Assembly: GCF_048320135.1 (NCBI RefSeq)
Contig: NZ_CP182947.1
Coordinates: 1,488,001-1,552,000, forward strand
Length of the DNA stretch: 64,000 nt
Direction of reading: 5' to 3'
DNA from: Ideonella_A sakaiensis_A
GTDB taxonomy: Bacteria > Pseudomonadota > Gammaproteobacteria > Burkholderiales > Burkholderiaceae_C
How positions within the stretch are numbered: position 1 is the first letter of the stretch; each line of letters starts with the position of its first letter. Below the pieces are notes generated by a model that saw nothing but the letters and a program-made list of their open reading frames with translations, was not told the origin of the DNA and made no database searches. Shown here in pieces: positions 9,575-18,233 of this stretch. Made by a program: the position numbers and the translations under genes.

Positions 9575-9673
9575 GGGCGGGGGACGAACTCACTCTAACA
9601 CCGCGATGCCAGCCATCCAAGCCCGAGAATCGCGGCCGGCGGCGATTTCCGAAGCACCGCGGCAGCCTGCCGA

Positions 9674-11233
9674 TCAAGGGCTTCGACCACCCCAGCGCGC
9701 CTTCAGCTGCGGCTCCTTCGAAGCAATGCTGCGCCAGGTCGCCAGCCTCGCGTGCGGCAGGCCGCGGTGGCTGACCAACGGCATCACACCGGACGCCGCG
9801 ACCGCCTGTGCCTGCGCTTCGCTGATGAACAGTTCGGCGACCGCCTGCAGCCGCGGACTGTCGCCGCTGCGGTCGATGAATGCCGGCAGGTCTTGCAGTT
9901 CGACCGCCGACTCTTCTTGCAGTTGCCAGCCCGCTTCGCCATAAGCACTCGCCAGCAGCCCGGCAAGATCGAGCGCGGCAAGCCGCCATGGCAGTTGCGG
10001 CGCGGCCGCACCACCTGCGACCTCTTCGAACTCGAATGCCGACACCGGCTGCGACTTCGCACCATAAGGCAGACGTGACAGAACCGACGGCCAGACCAGA
10101 CCGATGTGAGCGGCCACCCAGCTTGACCGCATGGCCTGCCACCGCGCCTGCGCGGCGCTGTCGACGTCGAGCGGATAAACGCCCTGCCACGCAGTCGGCG
10201 CATCGACCAGCGCCAACGTCGGCGCAGCCGATCCGAGCAGCACGGCACCTTCGCGTGCGGCCAGCGCACCGAGGCCGGCCAGCAGCGCCAGTTCGGCGGC
10301 GCTGGTGCCGAACTCGTACAGTGCGACCACCACCGCGTAACCCTCCGGCTGGCCTTCATGCATGCGGCGTGAGGCCAGGCTGCGGGCCAGCGGCGTGCTG
10401 CCGGCGTCACCCTGCACGGCGGCCAGGCTGCCGAGCATGTCGGCAGCGCTGGCATCCACCAGTTCGAGCAACACCTGGCCGTCCATCTCGACGCCGTGGA
10501 TGAAGCGATCAACCGCCCGCCAATTGCCTTCCAGCGAGCGCCAGAACGGATCGCGCAGGATCGCACGCATCGTCTCGCCGATCGCCCGATCGACCGAATC
10601 GATCATTGGTTGCTGCAAATGCGAGGTAGCCGGCACGACAAATGGCGCGACGATGCCGCGCAGCAAGCGTTCGACGACCGCATCGGCCGACCCGGCAGGC
10701 GGAGCCTGCGTTGTTGGCACGGCATCCGGTGCTCTGCCGAGCAGCCGTTCCAGCGTCGCCGAATCGTCTTCGGCCGCTGGCCGCGCCGCTGCGCCACCGG
10801 CTGCCGCTGGTGCCGGCGCATTCGCCGCATCGTCGGCGCGCAGTTCGGCGGCAGCCTGTTCGAAGGTCGACGGGTCGGCCAGACGCCGGCGCAGATCACG
10901 CAACCTGGCAAACAGCGGCAAGCGCGCAAACAGCCGATCCGGCTCGAAGTCATCGAGGTCGTCAAAACCGATGCGGATCGGCGCGGCCGCGCCGCCGGGC
11001 AGCGTCAGGCGCAGTGCCGGCGCCAGGTGCCGCATCACGCCGTCGAAGCTGTCCAGATCGACCGCCCTCGGAACAAAGGTTGGTGCGGCCAGCTCATCGT
11101 CGCGCCGCGACGCGCGGCCGGAAAAATCGCCGACGACGAGGATGCGGAACAGCTGCCCGGATTCAACCGGTTGCGGCGACGAGCCGTCGGGCCGAGGCTT
11201 GCCGAAGTCGAAACTCATCTCGATGCCAGTCAT
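9674..11233 (-). CDS. Fused TssB/TssC-like T6SS sheath paralogue
   Basis: A 519-residue protein. Residues 1 to about 135 resemble TssB (LFRILVVGDFSGR, then VDLDSFDGVMRHL, then DDLDDFEPDRLFARL). Residues about 175-519 resemble TssC (DPFWRSLEGNWRAVDRFI, LLAGLGALAAREGAVLLGSAAPTL, SRLPYGAKSQPVSAFEFEE). A low-complexity Ala/Pro/Gly linker joins the halves. It is about 150 residues shorter than tssB plus tssC combined, with much of the TssC C-terminal core missing or reduced. The ATG has AGGAG seven bases upstream. Genuine tssB and tssC lie in the same locus, so it is probably an accessory baseplate or sheath-related part. Its function is unknown. Confidence 0.85.
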   Translation of the reverse strand: MTGIEMSFDFGKPRPDGSSPQPVESGQLFRILVVGDFSGRASRRDDELAAPTFVPRAVDLDSFDGVMRHLAPALRLTLPGGAAAPIRIGFDDLDDFEPDRLFARLPLFARLRDLRRRLADPSTFEQAAAELRADDAANAPAPAAAGGAAARPAAEDDSATLERLLGRAPDAVPTTQAPPAGSADAVVERLLRGIVAPFVVPATSHLQQPMIDSVDRAIGETMRAILRDPFWRSLEGNWRAVDRFIHGVEMDGQVLLELVDASAADMLGSLAAVQGDAGSTPLARSLASRRMHEGQPEGYAVVVALYEFGTSAAELALLAGLGALAAREGAVLLGSAAPTLALVDAPTAWQGVYPLDVDSAAQARWQAMRSSWVAAHIGLVWPSVLSRLPYGAKSQPVSAFEFEEVAGGAAAPQLPWRLAALDLAGLLASAYGEAGWQLQEESAVELQDLPAFIDRSGDSPRLQAVAELFISEAQAQAVAASGVMPLVSHRGLPHARLATWRSIASKEPQLKARWGGRSP

Positions 11234-11285
11234 GCGTTTGCTCCTGAATGCGGACCCGCTACGGACGCGCTGGCAACCGGCGGGC

Positions 11286-11813
11286 TCAACTCGCTTCGAT
11301 GACCTCCGTCACCAATTGACCATCCGCGCGCGCGTAGATCCGGGCGCCTGCTCCGCCTTCGTTTTCGGCGACGAACATCTCGACCGGCCCGAAGAAGTCG
11401 GCCAGTTGCGGGCCCTGGCAGGTCGGCAGAAAGGCGTGCAGCACACGCGGGTCGTAATAGCGGAAATAGAGCCGACTGCGGTCGGGACCGTAGACCCGGA
11501 CATGCTGGCGCAGGTGCCGCCACGCGTCGCCGAGGTCACCGGCGGTGATCACGAAGATGCCCCAGTTGTGTCCCCATCCCTGCTCGAACAGCCACTTCGT
11601 GAACGCTTCGCCCTCGTGCAGTTCGACCAGATAAGGCGCGACTTCGGCCATGTCCGGCTCGAGCCGCTGCGTGAACAGGCATTCGTATTCGAGGTCCGGA
11701 TGGTCATCGAAGACGTCGAGCAGGTTCTCGTTCTGCGCGCCGTCGAGGATGACATAGAGGTGCTTGTCGGCCGCCTCGCGCCACAGTTTCGAACGTACGG
11801 ATTCGGGAGTCAT
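11286..11813 (-). CDS. DUF4123 domain protein (T6SS effector adaptor type)
   Basis: A 175-residue DUF4123-like protein (KHLYVILDGAQNENLLD at the start; FFGPVEMFVAENEGG near the end). DUF4123 proteins (Tap/TEC family) usually load a toxin onto the cognate VgrG and are normally encoded between vgrG and the effector. Here vgrG lies immediately upstream, but the next gene downstream is the fused sheath paralogue rather than an effector. The ATG at 11813 is chosen. A TTG at 11849 in the same frame would add 12 residues, and neither has a clear Shine-Dalgarno sequence. Confidence 0.85.
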   Translation of the reverse strand: MTPESVRSKLWREAADKHLYVILDGAQNENLLDVFDDHPDLEYECLFTQRLEPDMAEVAPYLVELHEGEAFTKWLFEQGWGHNWGIFVITAGDLGDAWRHLRQHVRVYGPDRSRLYFRYYDPRVLHAFLPTCQGPQLADFFGPVEMFVAENEGGAGARIYARADGQLVTEVIEAS

Positions 11814-11939
11814 GGATTCGACGTTGCAGATGCCCGTTCGGAATGACAAGACATGCCCATCACGCAGCCCTAGGCGATGAGGTCGAACGATCGTACTGCC
11901 AAGCCGGCGATACGCAAAGGACGGACAAGGCGGCGCGCC

Positions 11940-14057
11940 TCAACAGTTGCACTCCTCGACGAACGGCCCGCCGCCGCCGGCGGCGACCTTGAATGCAGTG
12001 GCCTGGCCGCTGTAGGCAACGGGTTTGGTGCGCTTCTTCGGCGGCGGTGACTTTTCGCCACCGACGCTGGTCAGTGCAATCGCAGGGAGTTTGGGATCGG
12101 GAAGCGGGGTCGCCGGCACGGCATTGGCGGCTGTCGCCGACCCTCCGGAATTGATATTGACCATCGGCCCCTTGATGTCGACACCTCCGGGGTGAATCGA
12201 GACAAAGCTGCCGCCGACCTTCAGATCTATTTTCTGGGACCCGGTAAGGAAAATCTTTCCAGCTTTCAGCTGGATACTGTCACTTCCCTCAAGAAAAATG
12301 AGCGACGATTTGAGCGTGATCTGATCCGGCGCCTCGAGGAACATCGCCGCCTCGCTCACGACTGCGATATCCTGCTTGGCGCCAACCTCAATCATTCCGT
12401 CCTTCGATATCAGACGCATATCACCCTTGGATGTCAGGTGATATTCCTTGTCGGTGTAGGTATGGATATTTCCGCAGACGTGACTGTTGAAGACGCCGCC
12501 GATCCACTCCTTGTAGTTGTGCTTGACGCGGATATCCATCCACTTCTGCGCCTGGAAGAAGATCTGCTCCGACCCCTTGGTATCGTCGAAGCGCAGTTCG
12601 TTGAACTCGTCGGTGCCGCCGTTCGGATAACTGCGGGTCTTCATGCCGGTATACATCTTCTTCGACGGCATGTCGTACGGCGTCTGGTTGTCGCCGTTGT
12701 AGACGCGGCCGGTGACGATCGGCCGATCCGGGTCACCCTCCATGAATTCGACGATCACCTCCTGGCCGACCCTGGGAATGTTGATCGCGCCCCAGCCCTT
12801 GCCGGCCAGCGGGTTCGAGACGCGCACCCAGCATGAATCCTGGTCGGTGCCGGTGCTGTAGCGGTCCCAGTGGAATTGCAGCTTGACCCGGCCGAGCTGG
12901 TCGGTATAGATCTCCTCGCCGGCGGGGCCGACGACGATCGCGGTCTGCGGCCCGGCAATCGACGGCAGCGGCGTGATGCGCGGCGGCCGGAACTGCGTCG
13001 CCGCCGGGATCACGGTAAAGCTGCACTCGAATTCGCTGTGATGGCTGCCGCCGGTATCGACGAGGTTGTTGACGCCGGTGAAGTTGTGGGCAATGACGAG
13101 GTATTCCTTGTTCAGCTCATCCACCGGGTGATCGACGAGCTTGAACTTGAACCCCGGACGGATATTCCGGTCGACGCCGCCGCCGCGGCACAGCTCGTAC
13201 TGGCAGTGCATCTCCTCCATGCGGATCGCGGCATATTTCTCGCCCCACGACGGCTCTTCGTATTCCCCCGGATAGTCGTAGATCTCGAAGCCGGCATTCT
13301 TGTGCGGCCGTTCCTTCGGCGAAACCTTCAGCAGACGCGTACCCGGTTTGTTGTAGTCGAAATCGTCGATCGCATAGGCGCCAGACTGGATTTCGGTATT
13401 CAGCACCCAGTTGCGCAGCGTTGCATCCTGCGCGCTTTCGGCAGAAAACCGCAGATTGGAGCGGCCCGGCGTCAACGGGTGCGAATTCGGCGTATCGATC
13501 AGCACCAGCTTGTGCTTGCCATCCTCGTGGGTGAAGTAGTAATAGATTCCGGCCTGCTCCATCAGGCGGTTGACGAAATTGAAGTCGGTTTCCCGGTATT
13601 GCACGTTGTAGTCGCGCGTTTCGCTTTCACCGGATACCTTGATCTCGACCGATTTGAGTTCCGACACCCGGTCGAATATCTCCTGGATCACGTCGAGAAT
13701 CTTCTTCTGCTGGAAGATCGCACAGGTCGAGGTCCGGTTCAGAAACCACATCCAAGGGCTCAGCGTCAGCTGGTATTTGAAGCCGACGCCGGACTTGTAA
13801 GCCGCAGTACGCACCTGGCCCTGGAACGAGAACCGCGTCACATAGCCGTTGAAATAACGCGCATCGACGCCGCCGGGCAATTCCATCCCGACCGTGGCAT
13901 TGGTACCGAGAATGTCCTTCGCCTTGTAGTCGCCGTGTTCGGATACCAGATCGAGGCGGTATTCGAACAGCCGCGAAAGTTCTTCCTTGCCGACGATGCG
14001 CTCGACGACAAATGCGTCCTTGCCCTTGACGGTGCCGATGCTCAGGAATCTGCTCAT
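11940..14057 (-). CDS. vgrG: T6SS spike protein VgrG (TssI)
   Basis: A 705-residue VgrG. The N-terminal gp27-like part carries the RIVGKEELSRLFEYRLDL segment and NFVNRLMEQAGIYYYF. The gp5-like OB part has QLGRVKLQFHWDR and WGAINIPRVGQEVIVEF, and a repetitive beta-rich C-terminal region follows (repeats of the form DQITLKSS, DSIQLKAG). The protein ends in a Pro/Lys-rich tail and VEECNC, without an added enzymatic domain, so it is a structural rather than 'evolved' VgrG. Its ATG overlaps the stop of the upstream methyltransferase by 4 bp (ATGA), indicating translational coupling. Confidence 0.97.
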   Translation of the reverse strand: MSRFLSIGTVKGKDAFVVERIVGKEELSRLFEYRLDLVSEHGDYKAKDILGTNATVGMELPGGVDARYFNGYVTRFSFQGQVRTAAYKSGVGFKYQLTLSPWMWFLNRTSTCAIFQQKKILDVIQEIFDRVSELKSVEIKVSGESETRDYNVQYRETDFNFVNRLMEQAGIYYYFTHEDGKHKLVLIDTPNSHPLTPGRSNLRFSAESAQDATLRNWVLNTEIQSGAYAIDDFDYNKPGTRLLKVSPKERPHKNAGFEIYDYPGEYEEPSWGEKYAAIRMEEMHCQYELCRGGGVDRNIRPGFKFKLVDHPVDELNKEYLVIAHNFTGVNNLVDTGGSHHSEFECSFTVIPAATQFRPPRITPLPSIAGPQTAIVVGPAGEEIYTDQLGRVKLQFHWDRYSTGTDQDSCWVRVSNPLAGKGWGAINIPRVGQEVIVEFMEGDPDRPIVTGRVYNGDNQTPYDMPSKKMYTGMKTRSYPNGGTDEFNELRFDDTKGSEQIFFQAQKWMDIRVKHNYKEWIGGVFNSHVCGNIHTYTDKEYHLTSKGDMRLISKDGMIEVGAKQDIAVVSEAAMFLEAPDQITLKSSLIFLEGSDSIQLKAGKIFLTGSQKIDLKVGGSFVSIHPGGVDIKGPMVNINSGGSATAANAVPATPLPDPKLPAIALTSVGGEKSPPPKKRTKPVAYSGQATAFKVAAGGGGPFVEECNC

Positions 14058-15445
14058 GGTGTGCTCCTCGCGGGAACTTCAGATGCGCTGCCCGCGGCGC
14101 CGGGCACGCGCACCGCGGTGACGATCCAGCCGGCGACCGGTACGTCGAGTTCGCTGCGCAGCGCCGTGTTCTGCAACGCGGCGACCGCAAAGCCGTGCCG
14201 ACGCAATAGCCCGATGACATGGTCCCGGCCGTGTTTGTAGCGGCCGTTGATCTGCAGCTGGTAGCTGGTGTCGTGCTCGCTCGCGGCCTCGACGCTGAAG
14301 ATCAGGTAGCCGTGCTCGCGCAGCGCCAGCCGGGCGGCGGCAAAAACATCGGCGAGGGCGCCGAAATAACACAGCGTATCGGCGCTGATGACGATGTCGC
14401 AGCTGGCCTCGGCATCGCGCAGGTAGGCGGTCAGTTCGGCCTGCACGAGTTCGTCGTAGATCTGCAGCGCCTTCGCCTTGCCGAGCATGCCCTGCGACAG
14501 GTCGATGCCGACCAGCCGGCCCACCATCGGCTTGACCAGCGGACCGCACAGCCCGGTGCCGCAGCCGGCGTCGAGCACATCGGGCGCACGCCCGAAGACA
14601 GGCGCCACCGCGGCGAGTGCATTGGCAACCAATTGCGGCGCACGGTAGTTGAGCATCGACAGCTTGCGATCGAAGCTGTCGGCGAACTCGTCGAAAACCT
14701 CGGCGACATAGTCGTCTGCCGCGCGCTCCGGCGTTGCCAGCGCGCCAACCGCACCGAGCAGATGCCGGACCTCGGGATCGTCCGGATCCTTCTCGTGCCA
14801 ATCGCGCAGCGCCTGCGCGGCATGTTCGAGTTCACCGAGTTCGTAATAGCAGAAGCACAGGCTTTGCCGGGCCAGCGACAAATCAGGATCGATCTCGAGT
14901 GCCCGCAAAGAATGCTCGACCGACTCCTGGCGGCGGCCGTCGAGTCGCAGCATGCGCGCATAGTTCTGGTGCAGGTCGGCACGTTGAGGAGCGATGGCCA
15001 AGCCGCGGCGGAAGATCGCATCGCTTTCTTCCACCCGGTCGCAGTGCAGGTAGGCCAGACCCAGGTTGTTGCAGGCGTCGGCCGATGCCGGATCGAGCTC
15101 GATTGCATGCAGCAGCGGCGCAATCGCCTGCTGGTGGCGATCATTTTCGATCAGGATGTTGCCCAGGTTCAGCCACGGCTCGGGTGCGCCTGGCAGCAGC
15201 TCGGTGATGCGGCGGAGGATGTCGATCGCCTCCGAACTGCGGCCCTGCCGGTGGCGCAGCATGCTCAGCAGATTCAGCGTATTCGGTTCATCGGGCTTCT
15301 GGCGAAGAATCTGCATCAACACCGTCTCGACGGCGTCGAGCCGGCCTTCGCGCAGCCACGCAACCGATTGTTCGAGCGCCTGCTGAACCGTCATCCGGAC
15401 TTCATCGGCTGTTGTGCCCGCGTCGCTGTCGATCGATCCCGCCAT
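14054..15445 (-). CDS. TPR-repeat plus SAM-dependent methyltransferase protein (copy 2)
   Basis: A 463-residue protein with about six tetratricopeptide repeats (residues 20-215) and a C-terminal class I methyltransferase. The SAM-binding motif is VLDAGCGTGLCG. The preceding DDYVAEVFDEFADSFD segment is typical of 'TPR-containing predicted methyltransferases' (COG4976-like). It starts with ATG preceded by AGGAG. Its stop overlaps the vgrG start. It is a paralogue of the next gene upstream (15479-17158), probably from tandem duplication. The methyl-acceptor is unknown. Its position directly before vgrG suggests a T6SS-related substrate. Confidence 0.85.
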   Translation of the reverse strand: MAGSIDSDAGTTADEVRMTVQQALEQSVAWLREGRLDAVETVLMQILRQKPDEPNTLNLLSMLRHRQGRSSEAIDILRRITELLPGAPEPWLNLGNILIENDRHQQAIAPLLHAIELDPASADACNNLGLAYLHCDRVEESDAIFRRGLAIAPQRADLHQNYARMLRLDGRRQESVEHSLRALEIDPDLSLARQSLCFCYYELGELEHAAQALRDWHEKDPDDPEVRHLLGAVGALATPERAADDYVAEVFDEFADSFDRKLSMLNYRAPQLVANALAAVAPVFGRAPDVLDAGCGTGLCGPLVKPMVGRLVGIDLSQGMLGKAKALQIYDELVQAELTAYLRDAEASCDIVISADTLCYFGALADVFAAARLALREHGYLIFSVEAASEHDTSYQLQINGRYKHGRDHVIGLLRRHGFAVAALQNTALRSELDVPVAGWIVTAVRVPGAAGSASEVPARSTP

Positions 15446-15478
15446 CGGTTTCTCCTTCGCTGATGCTGGGCCGCGCCG

Positions 15479-17158
15479 CTACACGCGCCCGTCGTCTCCC
15501 TGCTCCACCGGTTCGCTGGATTGCGCGGTCACGATCCAGCCGTGCACCGGCAGCTCGTTTTCATTGCGCAGCACCTGCCGGTCGAGCGCAAGAATGTCAA
15601 AGCCGCTGCTTGCCACTACCCGCTCGACATAGGCGCGCGAGTGGCTGTAGCGCCCGTGGGGGTGCAGCAGGTACGGCGAAGCGCCGTCGTCCAGGGCCTC
15701 GAGCGAAAAAAGCAGCAGGCCACGCCTGCCCAGCGCATCCCGCGCAGCCAGCAGCACCTGCTCGAGGGCGCCGAAATAACAAAGCGTGTCAGCGCTGACG
15801 ATGGCATCGAAACCCGCCGGCGAACGGCGCAGGAAGGCAGTCAATTCGTCGCGTTCGAGCCGGTCATAGTCGCCGCGTGCGGCGGCCTTGTCGAGCATGG
15901 CCTGCGACAGGTCGACGCCGACCAGCCGGCCACGGTATCTGTGCAGGAACTCAGCACACAGGCCGGTGCCGCAGCCAGCATCGAGCATCGTCGGCTGTTC
16001 CGGCAGCCGCGTCGCAACCGCTTCGAGCGCGCGCTGCAGATGCTGCGGCGCCCGGTAGTCGAGTGTCCGCAGCTTTTGCTCGAAGCTGGCGGCAAAGTCG
16101 TCGAACACCTCACGGACATAGTCGTCGGAAGCCCGTTCCGGCGTCGCCGCGACACCAAGACCGGCCAGCAGGTGCGCCGGCCGCGCGGTATGCGGATCGA
16201 TCGCCTGCCATTGCTGCAGGTTGGCCACCGCGGCGTCACGATCACCGAGCGCGAGATGGCACGAGGTGATCATTTCCCGCATCGGGGCCAGCGCCGGCTC
16301 GGCGGCGATCACCAGCGCGCAGTGAACCAGCGACTCTTCATGGCGGCGCTGCAGGAACAGCATCCGCGCGAAGTTGTAGTGCAGATCCCGGTTGTCGCCG
16401 TCGATCGCCAGTCCGGCGCGGAAGGCCGACTCGCTGTCGCTGAAGCGCGCCAGCTTCATTGCCGCCAGGCCGAGCTTGTTGTAGACGGCGGCGCTGTGGT
16501 GGCCGAGCTGAAGCAGGGCCCGGCAGGCCGCCGCCAACTGCTCGAAACGTTCGAGCTCGAACAACACCTGGGCCAGGCTGAGGCGACGCTGCGGATCCTG
16601 CGGCTCGGCCACGATCGCCCGTTCCAGCCAGCCAACCGCTTCGTCGAACCGGCGCTGTTGCTGGCGAACCAGGCCCTGGTTGTACAGCAGTTGGCCGTCG
16701 TGCGGCGCGATCTCCAGGCCGCTGCGCAATGCCGAGTCGGCATCGTCCAGCCTGCCCGAGCGCAGGCCGAGCACCGCGAGGCTGTTCCAGCCGGCGACCG
16801 ACCCGCGGTCGAGCTCGAGCGCACGGCGCAATGATGTCGCCGCGTCGTCGAATTGCCCGGCTTCGATCTGGATCGTTGCGAGATCGGTCCAGGCGCCGGC
16901 CTGCGCCGGCAGCAATTCGGTCAGGCGGGCGAATACCGGCACCGCCTGATCGCTGCGGCCCTGGCCGTGCAGGGCCATGCCGAGCAATTGCAGCACGTGG
17001 GGCTCGTCCGGAATCTGGCCGAGGATGCTGCTGCACAGATCCTGCGCCTGCCCGAACTGCTGTGCGGCCAGCAGTTGCCGGACATGCCCGATCGCCTGCG
17101 CGAGCGACACCTGGGGCTGCGCTTGCGGCCGGTCGCGGGTCGGCAGATCGGTCTGCAT
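15479..17158 (-). CDS. TPR-repeat plus SAM-dependent methyltransferase protein (copy 1)
   Basis: A 559-residue protein with a longer TPR array (about residues 20-320) and the same type of C-terminal methyltransferase as its downstream neighbour: DDYVREVFDDFAASFEQKL, then MLDAGCGTGLC, LVGVDLSQAMLDKA and ADTLCYFGAL. Both copies end with a pattern of small residues around HGWIVTA or AGWIVTA. The ATG at 17158 overlaps the phosphatase stop codon by one base (TGATG), with GGAGGG upstream. The order phosphatase, two methyltransferases, vgrG points to one transcription unit. Target unknown. Confidence 0.85.
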   Translation of the reverse strand: MQTDLPTRDRPQAQPQVSLAQAIGHVRQLLAAQQFGQAQDLCSSILGQIPDEPHVLQLLGMALHGQGRSDQAVPVFARLTELLPAQAGAWTDLATIQIEAGQFDDAATSLRRALELDRGSVAGWNSLAVLGLRSGRLDDADSALRSGLEIAPHDGQLLYNQGLVRQQQRRFDEAVGWLERAIVAEPQDPQRRLSLAQVLFELERFEQLAAACRALLQLGHHSAAVYNKLGLAAMKLARFSDSESAFRAGLAIDGDNRDLHYNFARMLFLQRRHEESLVHCALVIAAEPALAPMREMITSCHLALGDRDAAVANLQQWQAIDPHTARPAHLLAGLGVAATPERASDDYVREVFDDFAASFEQKLRTLDYRAPQHLQRALEAVATRLPEQPTMLDAGCGTGLCAEFLHRYRGRLVGVDLSQAMLDKAAARGDYDRLERDELTAFLRRSPAGFDAIVSADTLCYFGALEQVLLAARDALGRRGLLLFSLEALDDGASPYLLHPHGRYSHSRAYVERVVASSGFDILALDRQVLRNENELPVHGWIVTAQSSEPVEQGDDGRV

Positions 17159-18003
17159 CAAGTTGTCCCTCCGGCTGGCTCGTCGCCCGGCGAACCGCCG
17201 ACCGCCTGGATCTTGCGCACCAGCCGCGACGCCCAGCCCTCGCGGGCGACCGCCGCGCGCATCAGGATCACCGACACGTTGTCCTTGCCGCCGTTCTGAT
17301 TGGCGCGGCTGATCAAGGTCGCGCACTTGCCCGACAGATCGCCGTCGCCTTTCAGCAGGCCTTCGATCTCGGCATCGTCGAGCATGTCGCTCAGGCCGTC
17401 AGAGCAGAGCAGGAACAGGTCGCCGGGCGCCACGTCGTGGTCGTGCACCTCGAGGTCGATCTCGTCGTCGATGCCGAGCGCGCGGGTGACGATATTCTTG
17501 AACCGCGTGTCGAGCAGCGCGTCGATCTGCAGCGAGCCCTGCGCGATCTGCTCGTCGACCCAGCAGTGGTCGCGCGTCAGCTGCTCGAGCCGGCCGTCGC
17601 GGAACCGATAGGCACGCGAATCACCGAGGTGGCCGACGAAGATCCGGCCGGCCGTCATCACCGCCAGCACCAGCGTCGCCCCCATGCCTTCCTGGTCCGG
17701 TTCGCGCTTGGCCGACTTCAGGATGCTCGCATTGGCCCGCTGCGCGGCAAACCTCATGTCCTCGGTCAGCGACGGGCCGCTGCTTTGCGGCGCATTCATG
17801 TCCAGGTGCGGCAGCGCCGATTCGAGTTCGGCACGGATTTCGTCGATCGCCAGCCGGCTCGCAACCTCGCCGGCCGCATAACCTCCCATGCCGTCGGCGA
17901 GCACGGCAAAACCCATTGCCGGATCGGCGTAGACGGCGTCCTCGTTGCCCGAACGAACCATGCCCTTGTCGGTGGCGCAGACGATTTCGCAACGGTCCAT
18001 CAT
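17158..18003 (-). CDS. pppA: PP2C-type serine/threonine phosphatase of the T6SS locus
   Basis: A 281-residue PP2C-family phosphatase with all metal-binding signatures: SGNEDAV near residue 18, VLADGMGGYAAGE, VGHLGDSRAYR, CSDGLSD and GGKDNVSV. It is the PppA/TagG counterpart that reverses PpkA-mediated threonine phosphorylation and switches the T6SS off. No PpkA-type kinase is visible in the window. Two adjacent ATG codons (18003 and 18000) follow a GGGGGCGG tract. The first is chosen. The start overlaps a small upstream frame (18000-18104) that has a much stronger ribosome binding site. Confidence 0.92.
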   Translation of the reverse strand: MMDRCEIVCATDKGMVRSGNEDAVYADPAMGFAVLADGMGGYAAGEVASRLAIDEIRAELESALPHLDMNAPQSSGPSLTEDMRFAAQRANASILKSAKREPDQEGMGATLVLAVMTAGRIFVGHLGDSRAYRFRDGRLEQLTRDHCWVDEQIAQGSLQIDALLDTRFKNIVTRALGIDDEIDLEVHDHDVAPGDLFLLCSDGLSDMLDDAEIEGLLKGDGDLSGKCATLISRANQNGGKDNVSVILMRAAVAREGWASRLVRKIQAVGGSPGDEPAGGTT

Positions 18004-18104
18004 CCGCCCCCGGCGCAGGCAGGCGCAAACAGACGGTGCCGGGCGGCGGCAGGTTTGCCCATCACGAACCGTCGCGGTCCGGCCAACATGCCTGGGTGCC
18101 TCAT
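18000..18104 (-). CDS. Possible 34-residue leader ORF coupled to the PP2C gene
   Basis: An ATG at 18104 is preceded at good spacing by GAGGAGGGACAGGA, the best Shine-Dalgarno sequence in the region. The frame runs 34 codons, and its TGA overlaps the ATGATG of the phosphatase. The peptide is basic and Gly/Pro/Ala-rich with no recognisable family. It could be a leader peptide that feeds ribosomes to pppA, or the frame may be chance. Only its position and coupling support it. Confidence 0.3.
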   Translation of the reverse strand: MRHPGMLAGPRRFVMGKPAAARHRLFAPACAGGG

Positions 18105-18233
18105 TCCTGTCCCTCCTCGGCAGCTTGACGTTGCTAGTTTGGTAGAAGACGCGCGTTCCGATGCACCGGCAGGCGCTCGAATCGATCAATCGTGTCGACT
18201 AATACCGTTGCGGCTCGCTTCCTCGTGGCGCGG

